Counted from the first letter of the stretch, positions 1 through 10,857 are shown. The stretch is DNA of 19,445 bases from Krasilnikovozyma curviuscula (GCA_014825775.1 MVAQ01000321.1:1-19445), one strand, 5' to 3'. Program-made: numbers and translations. Notes: generated from the sequence alone by a model not told the origin.

Positions 1-178
1 ACGATGACTAAAAAAAAAAAAAAAAAGGAATATCAAGCTGCTGTGACAAAGAACAGAAACTGAACACTGTAAAATATGCAGAGGTTGGAAAATTTATCAA
101 AACAAATCAATTACTCTAGCGAGATAGATAGTTAGCCTGCACTTGAACTAACAAGTACTGTTTAGTAAAACAGTTTAA

Positions 179-250
179 TCTTCAATCGTATAATGGTTAG
201 TATAGATGCTTGTCACGCATCAGACCTGGGTTCAATTCCCAGTTGGAGAG
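179..250 (+). tRNA. tRNA-Asp, anticodon GTC
   Basis: A full cloverleaf can be drawn without an intron. The acceptor arms TCTTCAA (179-185) and TTGGAGA (243-249) pair over seven positions with one T.G wobble. The anticodon stem GATGC/GCATC (205-209, 217-221) encloses the loop 210-216 with anticodon GTC at 212-214. The T arm CTGGG/CCCAG carries GGTTCAATTCC, a good pol III B box, and the D arm TAATGGTTAG supplies the A box. Base 250 is G, the discriminator expected for eukaryotic tRNA-Asp, and a U1-A72 first pair is also usual for this isoacceptor. It decodes GAC and GAT. No CCA is encoded, as expected for a eukaryotic nuclear gene. Confidence 0.96.
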
Positions 251-254
251 CTCC

Positions 255-260
255 TTTTTT
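255..260 (+). terminator. RNA polymerase III T-run terminator
   Basis: Six consecutive T residues begin five bases after the end of the tRNA, followed by a further pyrimidine-rich stretch to about 280. This is the normal pol III stop signal and fixes the + orientation of the tRNA transcript. Confidence 0.85.
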
Positions 261-637
261 CTTCTTTCTTCTTTTCTTTTGCACTGAGTGTTTTAAACCC
301 AAGAAATTCAGCTTGAGTGGATTCTTTCCTTGGTTTCTTTGGACTGTGTCTTTTTATTTACCAAGCTTCTAAGGCGTATGGGGCTGGCCCAGAAAAGACG
401 GTGATTCTGAACATGTTGAGAGGGTGGCCTCGTTCAGACTCTGCCCATAGGTCGGCGATGGATCCAGCAATGACAGCCATGTTTGCGGACGCAAAGAGAC
501 ATATTGCAAGCTGGCAAGATGGTAATATAGTAAGGTAATTAGGAAGGGTTGAAATGTAAGAAAGCGGACTTCGTGAAATTATCATTAATTGGACATGAAA
601 GATCATCACACAAGCAGAGATACTATCATAAAATTAT
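261..637. other. Spacer between tRNA-Asp and RhoGEF 3' end
   Basis: This stretch lies between the tRNA terminator and the stop codon of the minus-strand GEF gene and should hold the GEF 3' UTR. Open frames exist on both strands (+ 317-538 starting with GTG; - 609-358 rich in hydrophobic residues). Neither shows a recognisable motif, a good start or splice links to the neighbour. I see no gene in it. Confidence 0.5.
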
Positions 638-3600
638 TTAAGAAAGCGAATGTTGGTTGGAAGCAGGCGTAACGACCCTTTTCTTCTCAGCCGCCGTTCT
701 GTTCCTGGTTGCGCTAGCAATCCTCGCCGACTCGGACGGCTCCGGGGTTCTCACCCTCTTGCCAAATTTATCTTGTGCAGATGAGCGACGGATAAGACCC
801 GTTTGGGATGCTGCCCGTGGGTGGCCGGTGTTGTTTTTCGGTGGGGAGGATGGTGCGCGCCGGCGTGCAGCAGGTGTCGCTGAGCTTCGACCGTTCATTG
901 TCTCGATCGTTGGTTCGACTTTATCACCAGCCCTGAATGATAGTCAAACAGTCAATAAATGACTTAAAGAAATAACTTCTGGAGCGTACCAATAGTTGAA
1001 GGACATGGTTGTCTTTCGATCAAATGAGTCGTCGCTTTCCTCGCCATTATCGTCTTCACCATCTGCTAGAGGAACCTCTCCTACAGGTGGATGTACAGAC
1101 CGCGTTCTATTGATATCATCCATCGATGTGACGCCGTGTTTAGGTGAAACCACCGATGGAAGGACCCAATCCTCAATTTTTATGAACTGTGTCGAAATTG
1201 ATATCTGTCAGTGACCCTATTTAGAGAAAACGGTTATGACAGAAACGAACTTTGTAAAGATTCCTTGGACGTGTCAATGTATGTCCTCTTCGACCAGTGG
1301 TAGCGTACTTTGTCTGGCCGTGCAGCTCAGGAAGTGACGCAGATCGAGATGAGGTACTAGATGCGAGAGGGATCGACGTCGTTCCAACCTTCTGGCACAG
1401 AAGGGTCACATCTGTGAATTTACTAAAGCCACCAACAAGAAGATCCCTCTCTTTCTGTCAGCACTGAAAGACGAAACGAAGAGAGAGGGGAGCGGACTCA
1501 CACAAGCCACATCTCAGACCCATCTTTCCCACCTTTAAGAATATCACTTAACCTTCTGAAGTTCTTCTTTTCTTTATTGTTCTGGGTTTTTGGTGGGGGC
1601 ACATGAGGCCGACGTGGCCCCAGATTGCTGGTCGTCCTCTGCTTCGACGCATCGCTCGGCGGGCGCACCAGCGTTTCGTCGAGGAGTATACGTGTCGGCT
1701 TGGGTGCCATGAGCATCTAGATAAACTTTGAGTGTAAGCATATAAAACACGAGTAGAGGTGAAGGCACAAGAAGAAGAAGAAGCGGTAGAAGAACGAACC
1801 TTTTCTCGCTCAAGACCATCAATTCGCGCAAGAATATCTCTTGTCTTGACCCTTTCTTCCATCTGCACTTTCTCGTCCTCGATACTTCTCACAATGGCTT
1901 CGACATCTTCCACCATCCCGATTGTCGCTTCGTACTCCTTCGTGGAAGGATCCGTGTTCTACGTCACCGAAAAAGAATAGTAAACGATGTCAATCTGGAG
2001 CGAAAGGGTCCGAAAGAGTGGTGTAAAAACTCACATATAACAAGTTCTGAAGCAACAATGGGTACTTTAGCAGCCTCTGAAAAGGCTTACTCAAGCTGAT
2101 TGCAAGCCCACTCTCGCCTTTGTCAGCTGCGATTTCGTCGAGCTCTTTAAATCCAGCCCTGAGTCGGTCTATCTTAAGAGTATCGTGCGTTATTATTGAT
2201 GATTTCGATGGTGAGGGGGAGGTGAGGGCGGCGTCGACGATTCCGAGGGCGTTGGAAAGGTGGAGTACGTAGATGTTGTACTCCCTCAACACGTATGACT
2301 AGTAAAGTGAAATCGGCATCAGTGACATCTCCGGAATCAAACAGATAGAAAACAAGACTTGCATGAGTGGTGAAGACATCGGCCAAACTCCTGACCAGAG
2401 GATACTGATCCTCGTATCTCCTCCGTAGCGCCGCGCTGAGTGCCAGATGTCCCTCATAGATCCCACCCCTCAGAACCTCAAACACTTCCTTGAGATCCTC
2501 TGGTATAACATCTGAATCGTCCTGCTCTTTTGGATGGGGAAGCGGCTTTTGGAGCTTGCGCGACTGCGACGAAACAGATCTGAACCCACCTGCCGCGGAG
2601 AGGGGCGAGAATGAGCGGTTGTTAGTGGACTGGTTGAGGACAGAGTTTGGGGTTTCTTTAAGCTTGATACCAAATGGGTTTGTGTAGCTGCTAGTTCTAT
2701 TGTTGTCGGACGACCTAGGCGGGGGTGGTAGCGATTGGTGGTGGCTTCTCTTCCCTCCTCCCGCTGCGGCCGTGTTCGACACAACGTTGCTCGGCAGCCC
2801 GAGCCCTGTTGGACGGAGAATCTGCTGGCCGTACGGTGAAACACCCGCAGGGGACGCAGTGGTCGGGCTGAGGGGAACGCCGCTGAAGTTGCTGCCGGAG
2901 GTGTTGAGGAGCGGGGAAGAGGAGAGGAAGCGCGAGGCAATAGGGAGATGGTCGACAGTGTCAGTGCTGGAAGCCCCTACCATTGATGATGATGGTTGGA
3001 GTGGAGAGTATATACGCGGTGTAGTAGAGCGACCACCCCAGGTTGATTCGGACAAAGCTGGTGAGGTAGTCGGTGGTGAGGAAAGTGTCGGCAACACGGG
3101 TGGCGATGAAGCTTCTATCTGAGGAAGGGGTAGGAGTGGATTGATAAACGTCTCCACAAGATGCTGCAGATCGTGAACATATCTGCGATTGATAAAAACG
3201 ATGAAAAATACGTCAATTGCCGTTGTGTTTCGTCACATTCAGAAAAGATCAACAAGACCACACACCTCTCCTCGCTGCTTACAATCTCCCACAGCACTTC
3301 CTGTCTTGTCCTTTCTCTTGGACCCAGATTCACCAACAAATCCGCATCCGCCCTCTCAGACCAGCTGCCGGTGGGACCAACAAAGCTACCGTTGGAATGT
3401 TGCGAGAACGGCGAGTTGGATCTCAGCCCACCAGTAGGGAATGCCGCCATCGAGTCGGACATCTGAGGTGAAATGGTCTGTTGTGGGGGCGACGACGTAT
3501 GCGTGCTGGTTCCCGACGAAGAGAGGTTGGGCGACATGGTGGTGCGTGTTGCTGCCGTGTCAGTGGAGAAGGAGCTGTTAGACATTGGTGGGGGCAGATG

Positions 3601-4371
3601 AGACGCTGATGCTGACGTTCGTCGTGGGTTAATGTTTGCGGGTGTCGAGTTCTGTTTCGAAGCTGAGGTCGTCGAGGAGCCTAATGCTGACCGTGCGCGA
3701 GTGCCCATCGTTTCATCTTGTCGAGTCGACGTCTTCTTTAGGGCTGTCGTCGATGAAGAGGAGATGGTCTCGTTGCTTGATCTTCTAATGTTTGCAATCG
3801 ACGGTTGCTTGACTGGAGGTGGTTTCGTAGAAGTCAGTAGGGGAAGCTGCTGTTGGGTCGTAGTGGAAGGCACTTTCTGCGCTGCTTCGGTTCCAAACGG
3901 CAGCGGAGTCGGTGGTGGTGAGATGAATGCTACTTTCTTATGGATGTCTTCTTCCTTCTTAGATGTCGTTGTCGTGGTTGATGAATTCCATGGCGCCTTG
4001 CCGGGTTGCTGCTGCTTTGTTCTGACATTCGAGGGAGGAACGGGTCGATTCTTGGGTGCTGGAGCCGAAGCCGCGATATGAGGAGCTAACGAACTACCTG
4101 GAGTAGAGAACGATGGTAGTGGTGGTACTGGTACTGCTGATGCTGCTGCTGCTGTCGTTCCCAGGGGCTGGTGTATTGCTTCCTTAGATGATTCTCCTAT
4201 TCGACTAGCTGGCTGGCTCGACGTCGTAGCCGGAAACCTCCCAGGGATGAAACCGTCATCGTAACTGGTTGCTGCAGTGTGGATGTTTTCCTTGTCATGA
4301 AAGTGACTCTGCTGCTGCTTGGAGGCTGTCGAACCGCCAGAGAGCTTGTTGAACCAAGCCCGCAGAGACAT
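638..4371 (-). CDS. Rho-family guanine nucleotide exchange factor (DH-PH)
   Basis: Spliced model, minus strand: exons 4371-3266, 3182-2363, 2298-2035, 1958-1800, 1716-1502, 1422-1251, 1186-990, 932-638; 3228 nt, 1075 aa, all junctions in frame. Residues 1-350 are a Ser/Thr/Pro-rich, probably disordered tail. The DH domain starts with QEVLWEIVSSEERYVHDLQ (about 356-374, conserved region 1). It is interrupted by roughly 200 low-complexity residues and resumes at about 597 with FEVLRGGIYEGHLALS. The CR3 helix SLSKPFQRLLKYPLLLQNLL lies near 709-729. A PH-like domain follows (about 820-990) with WLVKFTDVTLLCQKVGTTSI and MSFNYW. Known family role: such proteins exchange GDP for GTP on Rho/Cdc42/Rac GTPases at the cortex to steer polarity, wall synthesis and cytokinesis. 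The exact ortholog and GTPase are not assigned. No PB1 domain is seen, so it is not a typical Cdc24. Introns are 57-83 nt; one is GC-AG (separate entry) and two use GTTCGT donors. The start at 4371 is the first ATG of the open frame. Confidence 0.88.
2299..2362 (-). other. GC-AG intron within the RhoGEF DH domain
   Basis: The exon ends ...TTC ACC ACT CAT and is followed by GCAAGT, the consensus GC donor. The acceptor is CTAG directly before TCA TAC GTG. Removing these 64 nt joins VFTTH to SYVLREYNIYVLHL in frame, giving a continuous DH helix. The GT alternatives in this stretch give either the wrong phase, a 28-nt intron (donor at 2326), or a 55-nt intron with the poor donor GTTTTC (2353) that leaves two extra residues. 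A branch-like CACTGAT lies about 20 nt before the acceptor. Confidence 0.75.
4126..4160. repeat. CTG-type microsatellite coding Ala/Thr run
   Basis: An imperfect run of GCT/CTG triplets lies inside exon 1 of the GEF gene and encodes a short Ala/Thr/Ser stretch in the disordered N-terminal tail. It is a likely site of length variation between strains. Confidence 0.6.
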
Positions 4372-4883
4372 CGAGAGGTCAGCCCTCTCCCTATGATCCC
4401 ACTATCCTGTTCTTTCAGATACAGAGGCTCGCAAATTTGGGTCTCTTTGACTGTCGGATTCGAAAGAAACCCCCTATCTGCGAGGCGGTGAGCAACGACA
4501 AGCACCTAAAAAATGCAGAAAAATACGTCTAGCGAGCCAGTTGTGTAAAATATGGTTTTTATATCGAGGAGAGGAGTAACAAATGAGCACTGGGTTTGGT
4601 TTGTTGTCCAGGTGTGTCTTTGCAAAATTCGGAGCCCGTGCCTACTGTTTTAGACCTTGAGACGCGTCGAAATTCTTCTCTAGGCGTGTGTCTTTTCGCA
4701 AGACGATTTAGCAGCATAAACACAACGGCAGCTACCTTACGACGAAACTAATTATGTCTCCTGAATTTTTCTCTTTCAAATTCCGAAGATTTCAATATAC
4801 TACAGTCGCCTCCCTAGTTCTACTTAATTGAAAGCGTTCCGCACGGCGACGCGTCCTCCTCCCCATGAGCAAACACAATCCAT
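4372..4883. other. Spacer between RhoGEF start and LIN1 end
   Basis: Both flanking genes run on the minus strand, so this 512-bp stretch should hold the GEF promoter and 5' UTR (near 4372-4600) and the LIN1 3' UTR (near 4884). I see no open frame with splice or motif support and no clear TATA box or RNA gene. Confidence 0.5.
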
Positions 4884-6507
4884 CTACGAAACTGTCAAAC
4901 AGCACACATTAAAGACAGAGTCAACCACACAAGAAAGATAAAACAGAAAGAACGCAAAACTTGTCAGTTCCAAGGCGTACCAAGCGTCCTGAAAATCATG
5001 CGAAACAAACGCGTACCGGTTTCCCAAAACCCGCCCCACGTATCCCCTGAACCATTGAGGATTTTCCTGAGCTCTACCTTCTCCGGCTCGCCGCCGATCC
5101 CACCGAAGAAGCCCTGCGCTCTCCACGCGAGGATGTCTGCTTTTGGGAACGGTCCTGCTCAACGAAGGGAATACGTCAGACGCTCCGGACCACCAAAGGC
5201 CAAAGACTAGCATAAAGGAAAATAAAATAGGTGCTTACCGAATATTTCTCTTTCTAGAGGTCGGTCCGCCGGAGGGAGAGCCCGAATGTGCTCCATTGAG
5301 AAGCGGTACTCAAACATGATGTTGCCTTCCTCTTTCTTGGGCTGCTGCTGGGGAGGTGCGGCTGATTTAGGAATCTGGCGCTGGAGAGCGGAGCGTGTTT
5401 GGGAGTATATGTCGAGCTGGCCCATGCTAGTGAGTAGCGAGGAGAGGGTTGAGAGTCTGTCGAAAGGTGATGCAGGTGATGCCCCGGTTGCGGAGGCTTT
5501 GGATTTCCCTTTTGGATCAACCTCCATGGCGGATGATGACTCCTGCTGCTGCTGTTGTTGTTTACGCTCTTTTTGGCGTTCGGCCCAGCTCTTTTTCTTG
5601 CCTCCTCCACCACCCACCGTCCCACCAAGGCGTTGCATCGTCTCCAACACGGTCTCGCCCTCGTTCATGAGGTCCACGAGCTCACGTACAATCTCATCTT
5701 TGCTCATCTCTTTCTCTCCCGCCCTCTGTTCCATCTCCCTCTCCCTTTCATCTGCTTTCCGCTTCGCCTCCCTGGCTTTGCGGATTTCTTTCTTCGAGTC
5801 GACGCCTTCGAGCCACGCGTCATGCACTTCGTTCGGGTCCTTGGCGCCAACGACGTATGAACCATCCTCCTCAAACTTGCCCTCCTTTAGCTCAGATTTC
5901 ATGTTGAACGAGCTTAGCGTGTACCCCATGCCGTCCTTAGAGTCATCCGAATCCTCCCCGCCGGAATCATCAGCCTTGCTGAACTCCTGCCCTTCAATAT
6001 CTCCCAATTTGAGGTACTTCTTGTCTTTGTTCTTTGAAGAGGAAGGTGGCGGTGGTTTTGACGGTGCAGATGAGAACATGTCGTCGTCGTCGTCGTCGCC
6101 TGTCGTGGTGGTGCCTTTTCGAGAAGGGACGACTCCTTCGCCGTCGTCTGATGAGTCTGAGTCGTATCCACCCAAACCTTTAGGAGCATCTTTGCGGGGC
6201 TAAAATGTAGTGGGTACTTGAAGTCAGAGTGTTGGTATATTGAAAGAAGAGAAAGAGAACCAAAGGAGGATGAAATCACTTACCTTTTTGGTCTCCAAGT
6301 CGGCTTCGTCATCAATCATGATGTCCTCATCATCAGACCCGTCGTTAAATCTATTCATCCAAGCAGGGAATATATAGGAAGATGGGATTCAGCTTCAAGG
6401 AGATCCAAATGAGACAAAGAACGACTGATAACTGACCTGGCTTTCTTGCCTGCTCTGGACGACGTCGAAGGTCCGTCGTACTCATCTGCCCCTCGTCTAG
6501 GAGCCAT
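4884..6507 (-). CDS. LIN1: LIN1/CD2BP2-like GYF-domain U5 snRNP protein
   Basis: Preferred model: exons 6507-6437, 6350-6284, 6199-5239, 5154-5017 and a tiny 4891-4884; 1245 nt, 414 aa. The N-terminus MAPRRGADEYDGP is followed by an acidic tail with a six-Asp run. Next comes GYTLSSFNMKSELKEGKFEE, typical of this family, then DAWLEGVD and a charged helical region with a six-Gln run. The C-terminal GYF-like domain starts with IMFEYRFS and has GPFPKADILAWRAQGFF, matching the GPF-x4-5-M/I-x2-W-x4-GYF signature with Phe for Tyr. Known role: CD2BP2/Snu40/Lin1 proteins bind Prp6 and Dib1-type U5 components during U4/U6.U5 tri-snRNP assembly in the nucleus. The last exon is uncertain. Splicing 5016-4892 gives the ending GGFWETVS; reading through instead stops at 4964 and gives 429 aa. 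The gene is divergent from HIR1, 251 bp away. Confidence 0.85.
5543..5560 (-). repeat. CAG/CAA run encoding poly-Gln
   Basis: Six Gln codons in a row, mixed CAG and CAA, lie in the charged middle of the LIN1 homologue just after an SWAERQKERK motif. The mixed codons suggest selection for glutamine rather than a pure slippage tract. Confidence 0.75.
6081..6098 (-). repeat. GAC run encoding six Asp
   Basis: Six identical GAC codons encode an acidic run in the N-terminal tail of the LIN1 homologue. As a pure trinucleotide tract it can be expected to vary in length. Confidence 0.75.
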
Positions 6508-6758
6508 CGCCAAGAAAAGAATGTATTGTCAATTTTTTTTTGGTTTGGCTGGTAGATTGGGTCGACTCGATTCCTCTCCTCCCAACGCCATTGAACCATT
6601 TCTATTTTTCAATTACTTTTTGTTTTTTTTTCTGTAGGACCAGCTTGACTGGCACTGCCATTGGTTTTTGCTAAGCAAGGTGAGTTTCTCTAATTACGAT
6701 GACAGAAGGTGCAAGGGATGTACCCCCAAATCAGCCTGACCTCTTTCTCTTTTCCAAG
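6508..6758. promoter_or_regulatory. Divergent promoter between LIN1 and HIR1
   Basis: The 251 bp between the two start codons must hold both promoters and 5' UTRs. A long T-rich tract (about 6530-6633) could act as a nucleosome-poor element. No TATA box is convincing. The function is inferred from gene orientation only. Confidence 0.55.
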
Positions 6759-9700
6759 ATGAAGTTTGTTAAACCCAACTGGGTCTCTCATTCAGGTCAG
6801 TGCACTCATTATGCTATCCTCAGTAGGGTTTAGGACTGTCCATCAAATAGTAAAGGCTGGAAAAGGTAAAAGAGAAGGGAAAGGACGACCCTGCGCGTCT
6901 TCAAGGGGTAGACGGACTAGTCGCTGCTGATTGAAAGACACCATTTGCAGACTAGTGATCTTCTACGTCCTTTTCTGTTTTCATTTGTGTTTCTCACTGT
7001 ATTCTGTCTTCAGCTGGACTGACAAGGCTTCTTCCCTTCACTCTGACTTTCAGACGACAAACAAAAACGACTGCCAATCTTCTCTCTCCACGTCCACCCA
7101 GATGGTACACGACTTGCAACGGGCGGACTTGACGCCAAGGTCAAGATCTGGTCGACCCTCCCGATAACAGACAGTGCGCATGACAACGCGGTCAACCCAA
7201 AGCTGCTGTGCACCATGACCCAGCACGACGGGACCGTTCTGTCTGTCCGTTGGGCACACCATGGAAGTTACTTGGCAACAGGCTCGGACGATAAAGTCGT
7301 CGTAATTTGGTATCTTGACCCAAGAGGAGGGGGCAAGAACTTTGGCAGCGACGAGGTCAATATCGAGAACTGGATACCCAAGAGAAGGTTGGTCGCACAT
7401 GGAAGTGATGTTGTTGACCTAGCTTGGAGTAGAGATGATAGGAAGCTAGCGACCGTCGGGTTGGATTCGATGGTCTGTATCTGGAATACTGGTACTTGGG
7501 GTGAGTGCATCTACCCGCCAGAAATCGGGCCTTTTAAGTCGACTGATTTGGGTCTGCGTTGCCTTCGTGGAATTTCAGAACAAACTAGAAAAATCTCACA
7601 GCATGGTGGGTTCGTCAAAGGTGTCTGCTGGGATCCGGCTGGTGAATACCTCGCAACTCAAGTAAGTTTTTGGTTCCCTCTTCCTGTTCTCCTCATTTCC
7701 CAGACAGGTTTCCATTCTGAAATCTCAATTTAAACTGCATCTTCTGTCTATCTTGTATAGTCGGATGATAAGTCAGTCAAAATTTGGAGAACGTCAGATT
7801 GGGGACTTCAGACAACTGTCACTGAACCCTTCAACAACTCGCCAGGATCGACCTTCTTCCGACGACTCTCGTAAGAATTCGAACAACACTTCCCTTATCT
7901 TTGGTACTGTTACTAATACCTGTATTTTGCGGTTGGTTTTGACAGTTGGTCCCCAGACGGCGCATTTATTGCCTCTTCGAATGCAATGAGCGGGCCTATC
8001 TTCGTCGCCGCAATCATCGAGCGACACGATTGGAGCCACAAAATCTCATTTGTCGGTCACGAAAACACTGTGGAAGTGACTGTAAATATTTATTTCTTCT
8101 AAAGTCGTGTTTCTTCCCTTGCATGGAAAAGCTGACCCAAGTGGTGGTTCGCTAGGCGTTCTCGCCGAGGGTATTCTTGAAGCTGGGCGATAAGCCTAGC
8201 AAGAAGTCTATTTCGAGTATGGTTGCGCTAGGCAGTGACGACCGTTCCATCTCGATTTGGAGGAATAATGCTCCCCAGCCCGTTGTCGTCGCTAAAGAGG
8301 TGTTTGATCGATCAATTTTGGATCTGTCTTGGTTCGTTATCACTTTTTCCTTAATATTTTCTGTCTAGGTTCTGATTCTACTCTGTCACCAACTAGGTCA
8401 GACGATGGTTTACACCTGTACGGCTGTTCTTCCGATGGAACCATCTGCGCTCTCTCCTTTACGGCGGATGAAGTCACCAACTTTGCACCCCCTGGCGCAC
8501 TAGAAGAAGTCCTCTCGACGTACGCTGGTTTCAGTCGACAACGACCAGCCAAGTCGTCTGCTGTCCTCGTCAACGCCAACATCATGCCGCTCTCCTCGAC
8601 GCTACTGAGCTCCGCTACCGGTCCTACCTCTGCCGAAATTCAAGTCGTTGGTCCAAGTGGAAGCGGCTCGCATCCTGAGAAGATCAACGTCCTTGTTGCC
8701 AAGAAGGGTAAACCCAAGGTACAAACCATGGCTGTCAAGATGACCTCGACGTCCAACATCCACAAAAATCGCGTGTCCCTCAACAACAGTCAAGAAACAT
8801 ACCAACAACAGCAGCAGTACCAGCCCCCTCCCCTTCCACAACATAGGTCGGCTGCGGAAGCCATCTTTGCGAATGCTGCTAACGTGAGACCTTTGTCAGG
8901 AGCTCCAGGTTCTTATCAAGATGCGCTCCCCTTCAACACTTCAAATAACTACAATAATAATTACAAGAATTATGAAAACGACGTCTCCTTGTCTAACTAC
9001 AGCCCGTTGTACAGTAACAACATCAATAATGGAGGTCCCGGTCCAGGCTGGGACTTCGGCAATAGAGACTTTGAGCGCGAAGGCAGTTTGAACACTCCTT
9101 CGGGGTCAAACAAGCGTAAAGCTACCGGGGAGGAAGATTCTGGGCGAGGGCCAAGGGCCAGAACGCTTGGCGGAGGATCTAAAAGGTCAGAGGTTGAGCA
9201 GAAGATTCTTCGGCCGGCTGCTCAGCCTGGTGTCCCTTCTGATACTGTTGTCAGTGTTACGGTGGAGAAGGTCTTCGTACCTCTGCCTGCTCTGCAGACC
9301 GTTGTCAAGGCTGTGGAAGATGAAAGTAATCCTAGAGCTGACAGATTGGAAGTCAGGAACTCTATCACTGGTAGATAGAAGCCTTTACTGCAACTCAGCA
9401 CTCTATTCTGTAGACTGAACCTTTCCTCTGTAACTTTTCCCGCCTTAGAATCTCCAACCGAGGTCACTTGCTTATCGTCAGGAAATCGAGTCGAATGGTC
9501 CGACTGTTTGCCCTCACCAGTCCTCTGCGCCGCCATGTCGTCTGTCTTCTCTGCTGTCGCTTGTGAGGACAAGAGCATCACCGTCTACACTTCGACAGGT
9601 CGACGACGCATGCCCAACATTGTACTGGAGCAGCAGGTTTCAATTCTGATTGCGACAGGAGACTACCTGATGGCGATTACAGCAGCCGGTTCTTTGCATG

Positions 9701-10614
9701 TTTGGTGAGTCATTCTCAATTTTTTCCACGCAAACAGTCTAATTTTTTCTTTGTCTACTATTCCTCAATTCTTATCCGCAGGAGCATCAAGAAGTGCGCT
9801 GCTCACTTCCAGCCCGTCTCTTTGGCACACCTTTTCCACATTTCAGACGCTGAGGAAGACGACGAGCTCCCCATCATCACTCAGTCCTCACTGCGGCCCA
9901 ACGGTGCCCCTCTTATCCTTTTTGATACTGGCTTCGCTTTCACCTACGACGCGTCCATGAACTCCCTCTTCCGTATCTCAGATATCTGGTGGGCAGAAGG
10001 AAGTACCCTCTGGGAGTCTGGCCGAGCTTCTCGTCAGTCTACAGCTTCAACAAGGGGTGTAATTGCAGGCATGGAGGCTGCGTTGAGCGAGCATCGAGTC
10101 GTCGATGTCGACCCACCCCAGAGACCGGAATGGTGGGAGACCGCAATGACGCTGGGACACTTGGAGACCCGTTTGCAAGCCGCGGTCATCTTAGACTCGC
10201 CGCAGGAGTACAAACTGTCGTTAAATCAATATGCAAAAAAGCTGGGAGAGGAAGGATTTAGGAGTAAGGCGGAGGAGTTGGTTAGAGAATTGTTTGGCCC
10301 AGTTTATCAGTAAGTTCTTCCCTTTGACCTGTTTCTCTTTCCCTAGGATGTTGTCTGATAATCGTTTGTACTCTATAGTAAACCTGGAAAGGAAGAAACC
10401 TGGGAACCAACAATCCTTGGTGTTCAAAAGCGAGAGCTGCTTAGAGAAGTTTTAAACATTTTTGGTCAGTGTCGATCCATTGCCAGAACTAGATAGAGCT
10501 ACCTTCTGATATGCCCCTTTGCCAATTTCCACAGTCCGAGGTTCTACGCTTGTGAAACTGGGTCAGGACTGGTTGGACCTCCTCAAAAAATCAAATCAAG
10601 AGACTTTGTTTTGA
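6759..10614 (+). CDS. HIR1: HIR1/HIRA histone chaperone subunit
   Basis: Spliced model: exons 6759-6795, 7054-7500, 7579-7661, 7761-7870, 7946-8081, 8156-8331, 8397-9370, 9449-9704, 9782-10309, 10379-10464, 10535-10614; 2913 nt, 970 aa, every phase consistent. It begins [16 protein letters not shown], close to the usual Hir1 start. WD40 repeats fill about residues 15-400, for example [19 protein letters not shown] (27-45), [19 protein letters not shown] (190-198), [18 protein letters not shown] and [10 protein letters not shown]. Near 424-440 [17 protein letters not shown] resembles the Asf1-binding B motif (inference). An Asn/Gln-rich linker follows (about 455-560). The HIRA C-terminal domain spans about 670-900, from [15 protein letters not shown] to [14 protein letters not shown], and the protein ends with [15 protein letters not shown]. 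Known role: with Hir2, Hir3 and Hpc2 it deposits H3-H4 independently of replication and represses histone genes. The first intron is 258 nt, unlike the others (65-99 nt). Confidence 0.95.
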
Positions 10615-10857
10615 TATAGCCACATTGGCTTGTTGTGTTGTATTTCTGCTTTGAGTTGACGTACAATTTTAATTTGAAGAATATGGCATTTTAGATTTTC
10701 CATTCGCATGTTGGGCTCAAAGCGCAATGATAATGTAGGAAGGAGGCGTCCAGCGCAACAGGTATAATGTCTAGAAATATTTACAACAAAAAACATCCCC
10801 CAAACAAGGAGACCGGAATTAGCGGTAGAACAGCTACCTCGAGGACTGCTATATGGA
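10615..10857. other. Convergent 3' region
   Basis: HIR1 (+) and the Cys-rich gene (-) end towards each other here, so the 243 bp should hold two overlapping or adjacent 3' UTRs. AT-rich stretches near 10640-10690 could serve polyadenylation. No gene is seen. Confidence 0.5.

Noticed and set aside
317..538. A 73-codon + frame after the tRNA
   Set aside because: It starts with GTG, has no homology cue, and lies where the GEF 3' UTR is expected.
2299..2326. A 28-nt GT-AG intron (donor GTCACT) in the RhoGEF
   Set aside because: It is shorter than any plausible spliceosomal intron here. The GC-AG intron of 64 nt explains the junction better.
3632..4081. A 149-codon + frame opposite RhoGEF exon 1
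   Set aside because: It is antisense to the Ser/Thr-rich tail and shows only Val/Glu-rich low complexity. There is no splice or promoter support.
5286..6203. A 305-codon + frame opposite LIN1
   Set aside because: It is antisense to a well-supported GYF-protein exon. Its composition (Ser/Pro/Cys runs) mirrors the acidic, Gly- and Gln-rich stretches of the real protein, and no motif is seen.
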